64,000 nucleotides of DNA from contig CAVUDO010000002.1 in assembly GCA_963740255.1 (NCBI GenBank), forward strand, positions 1,116,001-1,180,000, given 5' to 3'. The translations under genes and the position numbers were made by a program. Below, piece by piece: positions 44,885-52,776 of the stretch; within the stretch, counting starts at the first letter, position 1, and each line of letters opens with the position of its first letter. This stretch comes from CAVUDO01 sp963740255. Its GTDB lineage: Bacteria > Actinomycetota > Actinomycetes > Mycobacteriales > Cryptosporangiaceae. The notes beneath the pieces are model-generated. The model worked only from the letters and a program-made list of their open reading frames with translations, did no database searches and had not been told where the DNA came from.

Positions 44885-44910
44885 CCATCAAGGACTGAAT
44901 CCCTTGATGG
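44885..44910. promoter_or_regulatory. Operator-like perfect inverted repeat before the element operon
   Basis: CCATCAAGG (44885-44893) and CCTTGATGG (44902-44910) are perfect 9-bp arms 8 bases apart. They overlap the ribosome-binding site of the 70-residue gene. This spacing suits binding by a dimeric HTH repressor such as the element's XRE protein, or a translation-blocking RNA hairpin. Confidence 0.6.
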
Positions 44911-45141
44911 CCGCCGCCGGGCTACCGGCTCCCCATCTCCGTGCCCCGGTCGCGTCCGGGTCCGTGTGCGCTGCTCTGAGCTGTCGGCGCACCGGAGCTA
45001 CCGGGGCGCCGCCGCCAGGTCGGATGGTGAGCACTGCCGGCGCGCGTGCCTGGAGCCGCCGGACCCAGGAAGGGTCTGCGCCTAGGGTACCTCGGCGCCC
45101 ACCCTTTGTCCAACCGTTCTAGGGCCCTGACCTGCGGAAAC

Positions 45142-45171
45142 AGTAGTGCGGAGTAGTGCGGAGTAGTGCCG
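45142..45171. repeat. Three tandem 10-bp repeats next to attR
   Basis: AGTAGTGCGG at 45142 and 45152 and AGTAGTGCCG at 45162 follow each other without gaps and end 26 bases from the crossover. Repeats spaced by one helical turn beside an att site suggest binding by a directionality factor or regulator. They also code part of the artificial ComM tail. Confidence 0.55.
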
Positions 45172-45232
45172 ACATACGCTCGTAGTCTGTACACGTGATC
45201 CGCAGCACGCGATGGAAGCCCCGGGCCGACAG
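45163..45232. other. attR of the integrative element
   Basis: The crossover is within GATC at 45197-45200. Read from the right, the element half-site is GATCACGTGTAC followed 10 bases later by CGTATGT, mirroring attL. To the right is comM sequence (codons for GFHRVLR). Joining comM flanks across GATC reconstructs attB; joining element ends gives a near-palindromic attP centred on GATC. Confidence 0.85.
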
Positions 45233-46656
45233 CTCGCCGGTGTCCACCGCACGGGCCGCCGCGGCGGTGACAGCCCGCGGCAGGCGCCAGCCCGCCCGCA
45301 GCGCCGACCCCGGGGCCTGCGCGTTGGACCGCCAGCCGAGGTGGCCCCAGCGCTCGGCGGCCTGGCCACGGGCCGTCGCCACCCTGGCGGCCACGGCGGC
45401 GCTGGACTCGGGCTGGTCGCGCACGGCGTACAGGGCCGCGCTGGTGACCGGCAACAGCTCCACCCGCAGGTCGATCCGGTCGAGCAGCGGACCGGAGATG
45501 CGGCCGAGGTAACGGCGCCGGGTGGACGCGCTGCAGGTGCAGTGGTGGTCGCCGCCCGGCGAGGCGCATGGGCAGGGATTCGCGGCCAGGACGAGCTGGA
45601 CCCGGGCCGGATACCGGGTCAGGCCGCCGGACCGGGCCAGCACCACCTCGCCGTGCTCCAACGGCTGCCGCAACGCGTCGAGCACCCGCGGCGAAAATTC
45701 TGGGGCTTCGTCCATGAAGAGCACCCCGTTGTGGGCCAGCGACAGCATGCCCGGGCGGGCCAGGCCGCTGCCGCCCCCGACCAGGGACGGCACCGTCGCC
45801 GTGTGGTGCGGCGCCTGGTAAGGCGGACGGCGCACCAGACCCGCGCCGACCGGGAGCACGCCCGCGACCGACTGCACCGCGGTCACCTCCACCGCCGCCG
45901 CGTCAGCCAGGGGCGGCAGAACGCCGGGTAGACGTTCGGCCAGCATCGTCTTGCCCGTCCCGGGTACCCCGAACAGCGCCAGGTGGTGTCCACCGGCCGC
46001 CGCCACCTCCACCGCGCGGCGGCCGAGCTCCTGGCCGACGACATCGGCGAGGTCGCCGCCGTCCCGCCCGTCCTGTCCTTCCTTGGATGCCGGGTCGGCC
46101 AACGGGGCCGCGTCGACGGCCGACTCGCCGGCCGGCGGCGGCTCGCCGCGGAGCAGCGCCAGCACGCCGGCCAGTGTCCCCAACCCGAGCACCCGCACAC
46201 CCGGCACCAGGGTCGCCTCGGCGACGTTCGCCTGTGGCACCACGAAACGGTCCACCCCGCACCGGGCGCCCTCGGCCACCGCCGGGAAAACGCCCCGGAC
46301 CGGCCGGAGCCGGCCGTCGAGCCCCAGTTCCCCCACGAATCCGACGCCGTCGAGCGCCACCGGCGGCACCACCCCCGCCGCCGCCATGATCGCGGCCGCG
46401 ACCGCCACGTCGAACCCGCTGCCGGCCTTGGGCAGCCACGCCGGACTCAGCCCGACCGTGATCCGCCGGTCGGGCCACTTCTGTCCGGAGTTGAGCACGG
46501 CCGCCCGGACCCGGTCGCGGGCCTGGGTGACCGCCGTGTCGGGCAGTCCGGTGATCACCAGCCCGGGTAGGCCCTGGGCCAGGTGGGCCTCGACCTCGAC
46601 CAGATGACCGTGGACGCCCAGCAACGCCACCGCGTGCGCGCGGGCGAATCCCGCCA

Positions 46657-47013
46657 TCAGAACGCGCCCCGCAGGTGCTCGACGTGCGCCGGGCCCGACC
46701 GCTGCGGCCGGACGCTGACGACATCGAACCGGACTGCCGCCGGATGCACGCCGGTGTCGGCGATCCACCGGCAGGCCAGCCGCCGCAACCGGGCCACCTT
46801 CGCCGCCACGACCGCCTCGGCCGGCGTCCCGTGGGTGTCGCCGCGACGGGTCTTGACCTCGCAGAACACCAGCGTGTCGCCGTCGCGGGCGACGATGTCC
46901 AGCTCACCGTCGGCGCAGCGCCAGTTGCGGTCGAGGACGACCAGGCCACCCTGCTGCAGGTGTCGGGCCGCCACCCGCTCGCCGTAGGCCCCCACCGCGT
47001 CCGTCGCCCGCAT
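46657..47013 (-). CDS. yraN: YraN/UPF0102-family endonuclease-like protein
   Basis: 118-residue protein with the UPF0102 nuclease-like core: GERVAARHLQQGGLVVLDRN, then ADGELDIVARDGDTLVFCEV and KTR, giving the D-x(n)-E-x-K motif of Holliday-junction-resolvase-like nucleases. Biochemical role is unproven. ATG at 47013 is the usual start. Its stop overlaps the comM start by one base, as in other actinobacteria. Confidence 0.92.
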   Translation of the reverse strand: MRATDAVGAYGERVAARHLQQGGLVVLDRNWRCADGELDIVARDGDTLVFCEVKTRRGDTHGTPAEAVVAAKVARLRRLACRWIADTGVHPAAVRFDVVSVRPQRSGPAHVEHLRGAF

Positions 47014-47176
47014 GCCGTCTCCTCGCTCCTCCGCCGGTCCTCGCACCACGATGGCGGATCGGAGCGGTGCCGAAGGGGGCCGCAGGGCCGGCTGGGGACG
47101 ACGGCACGACGTGTGGACGGCGGCGGCGCAGGGCCGGATGTGCTAGCGCCGGCGCCGCGAGGACGATCGGTGCCCC

Positions 47177-47247
47177 GCCACGAATCCCGGACGCCCCGTC
47201 ACGAGTCCCGCCACGAATCCCGGACGCCCCGCCACGAATCTCGGGCG
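47177..47247. repeat. Short tandem repeats in the yraN-DUF2469 gap
   Basis: A 21-base unit beginning GCCACGAATCCCGG occurs at 47177 and 47210, with a 12-base degenerate copy between (GTCACGAGTCCC) and a partial third copy at 47231. It fills a 259-base gap that has no convincing gene. There is no spacer diversity, so it is not CRISPR. Confidence 0.6.
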
Positions 47248-47272
47248 CGCCAGCCCGAACCCGTGCCGAGCC

Positions 47273-47596
47273 TCAGCTGTTGAACGGACCGCTGCCGGGA
47301 AGGGCGATGTCGGGCTTCTCCAGCTCCTCGACGTTGACGTCCTTGAACGTCACCACCCGGACGTTCTTGACGAACCGCGCCGGCCGGTACATGTCCCACA
47401 CCCACGCGTCGGTCATCGCGACCTCGAAGTACACCTCGCCGTCGGCGTTGCGTACCTGGAGGTCGACGGAGTTGGCGAGGTAGAACCGGCGCTCGGTCTC
47501 GACCACGTAGGAGAACTGCCGCACGATGTCGCGGTACTCCCGATAGAGCTGGAGCTCCATCTCGGTCTCGTACTTCTCCAGGTCCTCCGCGCTCAT
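47273..47596 (-). CDS. DUF2469 protein
   Basis: 107-residue acidic cytosolic protein of the actinobacteria-specific DUF2469 family. It is recognised by MSAEDLEKYETEMELQLYRE, YVVETERRFYLAN and the late WDMYRPARFVKNVRV. It is always near rnhB and yraN, as here. Function unknown. Length is normal. Confidence 0.93.
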   Translation of the reverse strand: MSAEDLEKYETEMELQLYREYRDIVRQFSYVVETERRFYLANSVDLQVRNADGEVYFEVAMTDAWVWDMYRPARFVKNVRVVTFKDVNVEELEKPDIALPGSGPFNS

Positions 47597-47663
47597 GCGC
47601 CCGACCCGCCGCGCTCCGCGCCGGTCAGGGCCGCATGGCGGTGGCTCGCTTCCCGGCGCCCGC

Positions 47664-48564
47664 TCACGCGCTCACCCCGGCCGGACCGGTCCACCGTTCG
47701 TCGGACCCACCGTCCCGGACCCGGCCGGCCGGCCGCGGCCCCGCCTCCGCGAACGCCGCCGCGCCCTTGTCCTGCTCGCCCATGTCCTCGTCGCCCTCCA
47801 CCGCATCATTGTTGCCCACGCCGACGCCGAACGGCGTGCCAGGCCGTTCCTGGAGACGCACGCGTCGCAGCTGGGCGGCGAACGCCCCCCGGTCGAACGC
47901 GGGAGCGCCGGCCTCGCGCGGCGTCGCTGCCGCCACGTTCACGTAGGACATCCGGTGCTCCGCGCACGGGCCGTGGGCCGCGAGGGCTTCGGAGTGGCTG
48001 CTGGTGATGTAGCCCTTGTGCTGGGCGAAGTCGTAGACCGGGTGGTGCCGGTGCAGCTCGGTCATCAGCCGGTCCCGGGTGACCTTGGCCAGCACCGACG
48101 CGGCGGCGATGCACGCGGCCACCTGGTCGCCCTTCCACACGGCCAGGCCGGGCACGCCCAGCCCGTCGACGCCGAACCCGTCGGTGAGCACATAGTCCGG
48201 CGCGACGGACAGGCGGGCCAGCGCCCGGCGCATCCCGTCGAGGTTGCTGCGGTGCAGGCCGCGGGCGTCCACCTCGCCGGGGGGGATCACGACCACGGCG
48301 TACGCCTCGGCCCGGGCCACCACCTCGTCGTAGACGCGGTCGCGGGTCGGCCGCGGTGAGCAGCTTGGAGTCGGCCAGCTCGGGCACCTCGCCGCGCCGG
48401 CCCGGCGGCAGCACCGCGGCGGCCACCACCAGCGGGCCGGCACACGCACCCCGGCCGGCCTCGTCCGCACCGGCGACCCGGCCGAACCCCCGCCGGCGCA
48501 GGGTGCGTTCCAGGGCGTAGAGCCCGCCGTCGCGACGGACCACAGCACGGGGCGGACGCAGCAC
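47664..48564 (-). pseudogene. rnhB: Ribonuclease HII, interrupted by a single-base frameshift
   Basis: RNase HII removes RNA from RNA-DNA hybrids. The N-terminal part (GTG 48564; GFGRVAGADEAGRGACAGPL, VPELADSKLLTAA) is in one frame and the rest (RDRVYDEVVARAEAYAVVVI through SAEHR-like CAEHRMSYVNVAA) in another. Removing one base near 48,346-48,354 restores the family sequence LLTAATRDRVYDEV. The Asp/Glu of DEAGRG and the later Asp of DGFGVDG, all catalytic, are thus separated. It is either a recent mutation or an assembly error. An extra 65-residue hydrophilic tail follows the usual C-terminus. Confidence 0.85.
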
Positions 48565-48565
48565 C

Positions 48566-49034
48566 TCAGCGGCCCCCGGCAAGGATCTCGGCCGAGCAGT
48601 CCGGGCAGTACCGCGGGATACACCGTCTCGGTGGTCTCGCGCAGCTCGGCCAACGACCACCACCGCGCCTCGCCCAGCGCCGTCCGTTCCAGCTCGGTCA
48701 GGTTGGACCGGTCGATCGTCCAGGGCGCGCACCGGGCCACGTAGTAGCCCTGGCGCTGCCGGCAGAGCCGCCCGTCGAAGGAGAACTCCACGCTGTGTTC
48801 GTACACCGGCCCGGCGAGCTGGTCGGGATCCAGGCGCAGTCCGGTCTCCTCGTACACCTCGCGGAGCGCGCCGGTCACCGGGTCCTCGCCGTCCTCCAGG
48901 CCCCCGCCCGGCGTGATCCACCAGTGCCCCACGGCCGGATCGGCCGGGTCCCAGCCCTGCAACAGGAGCACCCGGTCCGCACCGTCGAGGAGCAGGACCC
49001 GGGAGGCCAGCCGGGCCAGCGGTTCGACAGTCAC
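48566..49034 (-). pseudogene. NUDIX hydrolase, frameshifted near its 3' end
   Basis: About 155-residue NUDIX pyrophosphohydrolase. The Nudix box is complete: GGGLEDGEDP, then VTGALREVYEETGL. The body ends WWSLAELRETTETVYPAVLP. The frame then runs on into rnhB without a stop. Removing one G at 48,590-48,593 gives LLAEILAGGR and a TGA at 48566-48568, one base before the rnhB GTG. That neat spacing argues the shift is recent or artefactual. The core is intact, so the enzyme may work with an abnormal tail. Start GTG 49034 is likely; GTG 49043 is possible. Confidence 0.75.
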
Positions 49035-49192
49035 TCCGCGCACCTCTCTCGGCACGCCGACCGCGCCGGGCCGCGGTCGGCACCGTCCTGATCCGGCCAG
49101 CGTAGGCCATCCCCGGGCCGCACCCGGACCGACGCGACCGACCGCCGGGGCGGGTGGCACAGCCCGGCGCGGACATACCGCACGAGGCGGGG

Positions 49193-49807
49193 TCAGCCGC
49201 CTGCGCGGACCGGCACCTGGGCGAACGCGACCGGCACCGACAGGCCGCCCATCCGGTCGAGCGGCCAGAAGATCACGAAGGCTCGGCCGACGACCAGGTC
49301 GACCGGCACGGTGCCCTGGTCGGCCTCCAGATGGAACCGGGAGTCGGCCGAGGCGGACCGGTGGTCACCGAGCAGGAAGAGTCGACCGGCCGGCACGGTG
49401 ACGTCGAACGGCTGGCTCGACGGCACGTCGCCGGGGAACAGGTACTCCTCCACCAGCGCCTGGCCGTTCACGGTGATCCGCTGCTTCGCGTCGCAGCAGA
49501 CGACCCGGTCGCCGCCGACCCCGATCACCCGCTTGATGTAGTCCTCCTTGCCCGGCCCGACGTTCCAGGCCGGCGGCGGCACGAACACCACGACCTCACC
49601 GCGTTCGGGGTCGCGGAAGCTGTACACGACCTTGTTGACCAGCACCCGGTCGTCGACCAGCAGCGTGCTCTCCATCGATCCGGACGGGATGAAGAACGTC
49701 TGCACCAGGAAGGTCCGCACGCCGACGGCCACCAGGATCGCCACCAGGGCCAGGACCGGCAGCTCGATCCAGAACGACCGCTGCGAACGCTTCTTGGTCT
49801 CGGGCAT
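49193..49807 (-). CDS. lepB: Signal peptidase I (second copy)
   Basis: 204-residue membrane-anchored type I signal peptidase. A single N-terminal helix (about 15-38) is followed by FFIPSGSMESTLLVDDRVLV with catalytic Ser, and IKRVIGVGGD with catalytic Lys. GDHRSASADSR is box E. Its ATG at 49807 overlaps the stop of the paralogue upstream (TGATG), so the pair is translationally coupled. Confidence 0.94.
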   Translation of the reverse strand: MPETKKRSQRSFWIELPVLALVAILVAVGVRTFLVQTFFIPSGSMESTLLVDDRVLVNKVVYSFRDPERGEVVVFVPPPAWNVGPGKEDYIKRVIGVGGDRVVCCDAKQRITVNGQALVEEYLFPGDVPSSQPFDVTVPAGRLFLLGDHRSASADSRFHLEADQGTVPVDLVVGRAFVIFWPLDRMGGLSVPVAFAQVPVRAGG

Positions 49808-50721
49808 CACCCGCGCAGCCTACGTGGTCGTCGTGCGGTCGCGCGGACCGCGAGGGCGGGGACGGTCGGGGCGAGCAGGAGCCCCACCGCTTCCCCGGCC
49901 GGGTCGGTCGCCTCGGCCGGCCGCGCGCCGACCGCGATCGGTCCCGGCACGTCCTGGTAGACCTCCGGGACGGACAGCGACCGCCAGTGCCCGACCGGCC
50001 AGACGGTCAGGAACGCCTGGCCGATCACCTCGTCGACCGGGATGGTGCCCCGCCACTGGTCCCTGATGTAGTAGCGGGAGTCCTGCGAGTAGCCGCGGTG
50101 GTCGCCCATCACGAACAGCCGGCCCGCAGGCACCTGGATCGGCCCGAACGCGCGGGTCTCGATGGGGTTGTTGTTGTAGAGCTGGGGCTCGTTCAGCGCC
50201 TTCCCGTTCACCTCGACCCGGCCCTCGGCGTCACAGCACTGCACCGTGTCGCCGGCGACCCCGATCACCCGCTTGACGAAGTCCTTCTCGTCCGGCCCGC
50301 CGAGCCCGACCAGGCCGGCGACCCAGCCGGCCGCGCCGGCCACCACCCCGGTGTCCTGGGGGACGTGCGGTCGCTCAGACACCCACCCGTCGCTGCCGCG
50401 GAACACGACGACCTCGCCGCGCCGTGGTTCGCGGAACACGTAGACGACCTTGTTGACCAGCACCCGGTCGTCGACCAGCAGGGTGTTCTCCATCGACTCG
50501 GACGGGATGAAGAACGCCTGGACGACGAAGGTCTTGATGATCAGCGCGAGGGAGAACGCGACGAGCAGCAGCAGCGGAAGTTCCTGCCAGGCCGGCAGTC
50601 CGCTGGCCGACCCGTGGCCGGACCGGCGGTGCCGGCCGACGTGCCGGCGGGGGGCACGACGCGACCGCGGCACGGCCGGCGGAGCCGCCGAGGCGCGGGT
50701 GGGGGTGCCGTAGAGCGTCAT
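49807..50721 (-). CDS. lepB: Signal peptidase I (first copy)
   Basis: 304-residue signal peptidase I that cleaves Sec and Tat leaders outside the membrane. A 45-residue Arg-rich cytosolic extension precedes the single helix (PLLLLVAFSLALIIKTFVVQ). Catalytic Ser is in FFIPSESMENTL and Lys in VKRVIGVAGD; box E is GDHRGYSQDSRYY. A C-terminal stretch (about 275-295) is hydrophobic and may be a second helix. It lies 41 bases after rplS, the conserved location in Actinobacteria. Confidence 0.95.
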   Translation of the reverse strand: MTLYGTPTRASAAPPAVPRSRRAPRRHVGRHRRSGHGSASGLPAWQELPLLLLVAFSLALIIKTFVVQAFFIPSESMENTLLVDDRVLVNKVVYVFREPRRGEVVVFRGSDGWVSERPHVPQDTGVVAGAAGWVAGLVGLGGPDEKDFVKRVIGVAGDTVQCCDAEGRVEVNGKALNEPQLYNNNPIETRAFGPIQVPAGRLFVMGDHRGYSQDSRYYIRDQWRGTIPVDEVIGQAFLTVWPVGHWRSLSVPEVYQDVPGPIAVGARPAEATDPAGEAVGLLLAPTVPALAVRATARRPRRLRG

Positions 50722-50762
50722 CGCCTCGGAGCGTATCCGGCGGGCCCCACGCGCCGCCTGGC

Positions 50763-51119
50763 TCAGCCGGCAGCGCGCTCCCGCTTCTCCTTGATCTTGG
50801 CGGCCTTGCCGCGGAGGTTGCGCAGGTAGTAGAGCTTCGCCCGGCGGACGTCCCCGTGGACGACCACCTCGATCTTCTCGATCACCGGGGTGTGCACCGG
50901 GAAGGTGCGCTCCACGCCGACTCCGAAGCTCATCTTGCGCACGGTGAAGGTCTCGCGCGCCCCGGCGCCCTGCCGACGGATCACCACACCCTGGAACACC
51001 TGGATGCGGGACCGGTTGCCCTCGACGACCCGGACGTGCACCTTGAGGGTGTCACCGGGCCGGAAGGCCGGAATGTCGGAACGCAGCGTCTCGGCGTCCA
51101 GGGCATCCAGCGTGTTCAT
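50763..51119 (-). CDS. rplS: 50S ribosomal protein L19
   Basis: 118-residue protein at the 30S-50S interface. FRPGDTLKVHVRVVEGNRSR, IQVFQGVVIRRQGAG and KLYYLRNLRGKAAKIKEK identify it. ATG at 51119 gives the normal length. It follows trmD by 120 bases in the usual order. Confidence 0.98.
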   Translation of the reverse strand: MNTLDALDAETLRSDIPAFRPGDTLKVHVRVVEGNRSRIQVFQGVVIRRQGAGARETFTVRKMSFGVGVERTFPVHTPVIEKIEVVVHGDVRRAKLYYLRNLRGKAAKIKEKRERAAG

Positions 51120-51239
51120 CGCGGGTCTTCGCTTTCCTCGTCGTCGGACGCGCGGCATCGCGGCTGGGAAGGGAGCCAGGGTGGTGCGGCCGGGCAGCCG
51201 CCGCGCGGTCACAGGCAGATCACGCCCGTGGCAACCCTC

Positions 51240-52013
51240 TTACTGTGCCATACCGTCGGACGAAAGCGGAAACCCGGCCGCGGCCAGCGTCGCCCGGTCG
51301 GCGGCGTCGAGGGCGTCGGCGGGCAGCGCGGCGAGCAGGTCCGGGCGGCGGGCCAGCGTCCGACGCAGCGCCTCGTCCCGGCGCCAGCGGGCGATCGCGG
51401 CGTGGTGGCCCGACAGCAGCACCGGCGGCACCGGGTGCCCGCGCCAGACCTCGGGCCGGGTGTACGCGGGACCCTCCAGCAGGCCGTCGGAGAACGAGTC
51501 CTCCGCCGCCGAGGAGTCGTTGCCGAGCACGCCCGGCAGCAGCCGGCCGACGGCCTCGACGATCACCAGCACCGCCGCCTCGCCGCCGGCCAGCACGTAG
51601 TCGCCGATGCTCACCTCGTCGACGGCCATCCGTCCGGCGGCGTCGGTGACCACCCGGGCGTCGATCCCCTCGTACCGTCCGCAGGCGAACAGCAGCCACG
51701 GCTCCGCCGCCAACTCCGCGGCCATCCGCTGGGTGAACGGGCGGCCGGCGGGCGTCGGCACGATCAGCCGCGGCTGCGGGCCGTGGGCCGGGGCCACCGC
51801 GTCGAGCGCCTCGCCCCACGGCTGCGGCTTCATGAGCATGCCGGGGCCGCCGCCGTACGGGGTGTCGTCGACGGTGCGGTGCACGTCGTGGGTCCAGGCG
51901 CGCAGGTCGTGGATGCCGAGCTGGAGGATGCCCCGGCCGGCCGCCTTGCCGATCAGCGACTCCCGCAACGGCGCGAGGTAGGCCGGGAAGATCGAGACGA
52001 CGTCGATCCGCAT
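51240..52013 (-). CDS. trmD: tRNA (guanine37-N1)-methyltransferase
   Basis: 257-residue SPOUT enzyme that methylates G37 of tRNAs to prevent frameshifting. MRIDVVSIFPAYLAPLRESL, PYGGGPGMLMKPQP, CGRYEGIDARV and the knot motif VDEVSIGDYVLAGGEAAVLV are present. It follows rimM by one base. Confidence 0.98.
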   Translation of the reverse strand: MRIDVVSIFPAYLAPLRESLIGKAAGRGILQLGIHDLRAWTHDVHRTVDDTPYGGGPGMLMKPQPWGEALDAVAPAHGPQPRLIVPTPAGRPFTQRMAAELAAEPWLLFACGRYEGIDARVVTDAAGRMAVDEVSIGDYVLAGGEAAVLVIVEAVGRLLPGVLGNDSSAAEDSFSDGLLEGPAYTRPEVWRGHPVPPVLLSGHHAAIARWRRDEALRRTLARRPDLLAALPADALDAADRATLAAAGFPLSSDGMAQ

Positions 52014-52014
52014 G

Positions 52015-52527
52015 TCAGAGATCCAGCAGTCCGGCGGGCGGGTCGACGACGATCCGGCGCGCGGCCACGTCCACGGTCGGCACGATCTCCCGTACGAACG
52101 GCACGAGGACCTCGGTGCCTCCGCCCTCCGGCACGACCACCAGCAGCTCCCCGGCCGGCCCGTGGATCACCTCGGTGACGGCGCCCAGCGCGGCGCCCTC
52201 GACGGTCCGCACCGCCAGGCCGACCAGCTCGTGGTCGTGGAACTCGTCCGGGTCGTCGAGCGGCGCCAGCTCCGAGGAGTCGATCACCAGCAGGACACCG
52301 CGCAGCACCGCGACCGCGTCGCGGTCGTCGAATCCCTCGAAGCCCATCACGAGCTTGCCGGAGTGCCAGCGCACCCGGGCCACCGTCAACGGCCCGACCG
52401 TCGCGGGATCGGTGACCAGCAGCGACCCCACGACGAACCGGGCCTCCGGCTCGTCGGTGCGCACGTCGACGAAGACGTCGCCGCGGACGCCGTGCGCGCG
52501 GCCCATCCGGCCGACGACCAGCCGCAC
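52015..52527 (-). CDS. rimM: 16S rRNA maturation protein RimM
   Basis: 170-residue assembly factor for the 30S head domain. The N-terminal beta-barrel starts VVGRMGRAHGVRGDVFV, and the PRC-barrel domain follows (ELVGLAVRTVEGAALGAVTE, then PAGELLVV). GTG at 52527 is the start. It is tightly packed between khpA (11 bases) and trmD (1 base). Confidence 0.96.
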   Translation of the reverse strand: MRLVVGRMGRAHGVRGDVFVDVRTDEPEARFVVGSLLVTDPATVGPLTVARVRWHSGKLVMGFEGFDDRDAVAVLRGVLLVIDSSELAPLDDPDEFHDHELVGLAVRTVEGAALGAVTEVIHGPAGELLVVVPEGGGTEVLVPFVREIVPTVDVAARRIVVDPPAGLLDL

Positions 52528-52538
52528 CGGCGGGCCGC

Positions 52539-52775
52539 TCAGCGCAGGTCCGTGTCGACCACGTCGACCCGGATGCCGCGACCGCCGACGCCGCTCACGA
52601 TCTGCCGCAACGCCTTGGCCGTGCGGCCGTTGCGGCCGATCACCTTGCCGAGGTCGTCGGGGTTGACCCGGACCTCGAGCACCCGACCGCGACGGCCGGT
52701 GACCATCTCGACCTGGACGTCGTCGGGATTGTCGACGATGCCCCGGACCAGGTGCTCCAGGGCGGCGGCCAGCAC
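52539..52775 (-). CDS. khpA: KH-domain RNA-binding protein KhpA-like
   Basis: 78-residue single KH domain. The RNA-binding GxxG loop is GRNG in DLGKVIGRNGRTAKALRQIV. Homologues pair with KhpB and affect cell-shape or RNA metabolism. GTG at 52775 follows the rpsP stop by one base. Confidence 0.94.
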   Translation of the reverse strand: MLAAALEHLVRGIVDNPDDVQVEMVTGRRGRVLEVRVNPDDLGKVIGRNGRTAKALRQIVSGVGGRGIRVDVVDTDLR

Positions 52776-52776
52776 C

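Larger units (their letters stand above)
37885..45200. mobile_element. 7.3-kb integrative element in comM (large serine integrase type)
   Basis: Boundaries are set by the shared GATC at 37885-37888 and 45197-45200; the inserted length is 7,312 bases. The content is a serine integrase, a small Cys-containing protein, an XRE/TPR-type regulator, and a leftward six-gene set running from a 70-residue protein through a RepA-like AAA ATPase to a 145-residue protein. An iteron-like array lies within that set. No FtsK/TraB-type translocase, relaxase, capsid, terminase or tail gene is recognisable, so spread would need outside help. It resembles a minimal replicating integrative element related to AICEs or to a phage satellite, but no class is proven. 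Confidence 0.9.
45119..46657 (-). pseudogene. comM: ComM/YifB Mg-chelatase-like AAA+ ATPase, C-terminus replaced by element sequence
   Basis: 512-codon frame. ComM is an AAA+ helicase-like ATPase helping branch migration during natural transformation. The N-terminal ChlI-like domain (GLPGLVITGLPD; GLSPAWLPKAGSGFD), Walker A GVPGTGKTMLAE, Walker B GVLFMDEAPEF and the zinc-like CPCASPGGDHHCTC are intact. After RVLRI the element starts, and 25 foreign residues ending CFRRSGP replace the native 30. Intact ComM would be 517 residues. The lost part belongs to the Mg_chelatase_C domain, so activity is probably reduced or gone. ATG at 46657 overlaps the yraN stop. Confidence 0.92.

Noticed and set aside
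47177..47247. Possible CRISPR array
   Set aside because: Units are contiguous, with no unique spacers and no cas genes nearby. The Tyr/Arg/Asp repeats in the DivIVA gene were rejected for the same reason.
47664..49160. A single 498-codon NUDIX-RNase HII fusion protein
   Set aside because: The frame is open throughout, but between the two parts it reads nonsense and skips the DEAGRG motif, which is in another frame. Two frameshifts explain it better.
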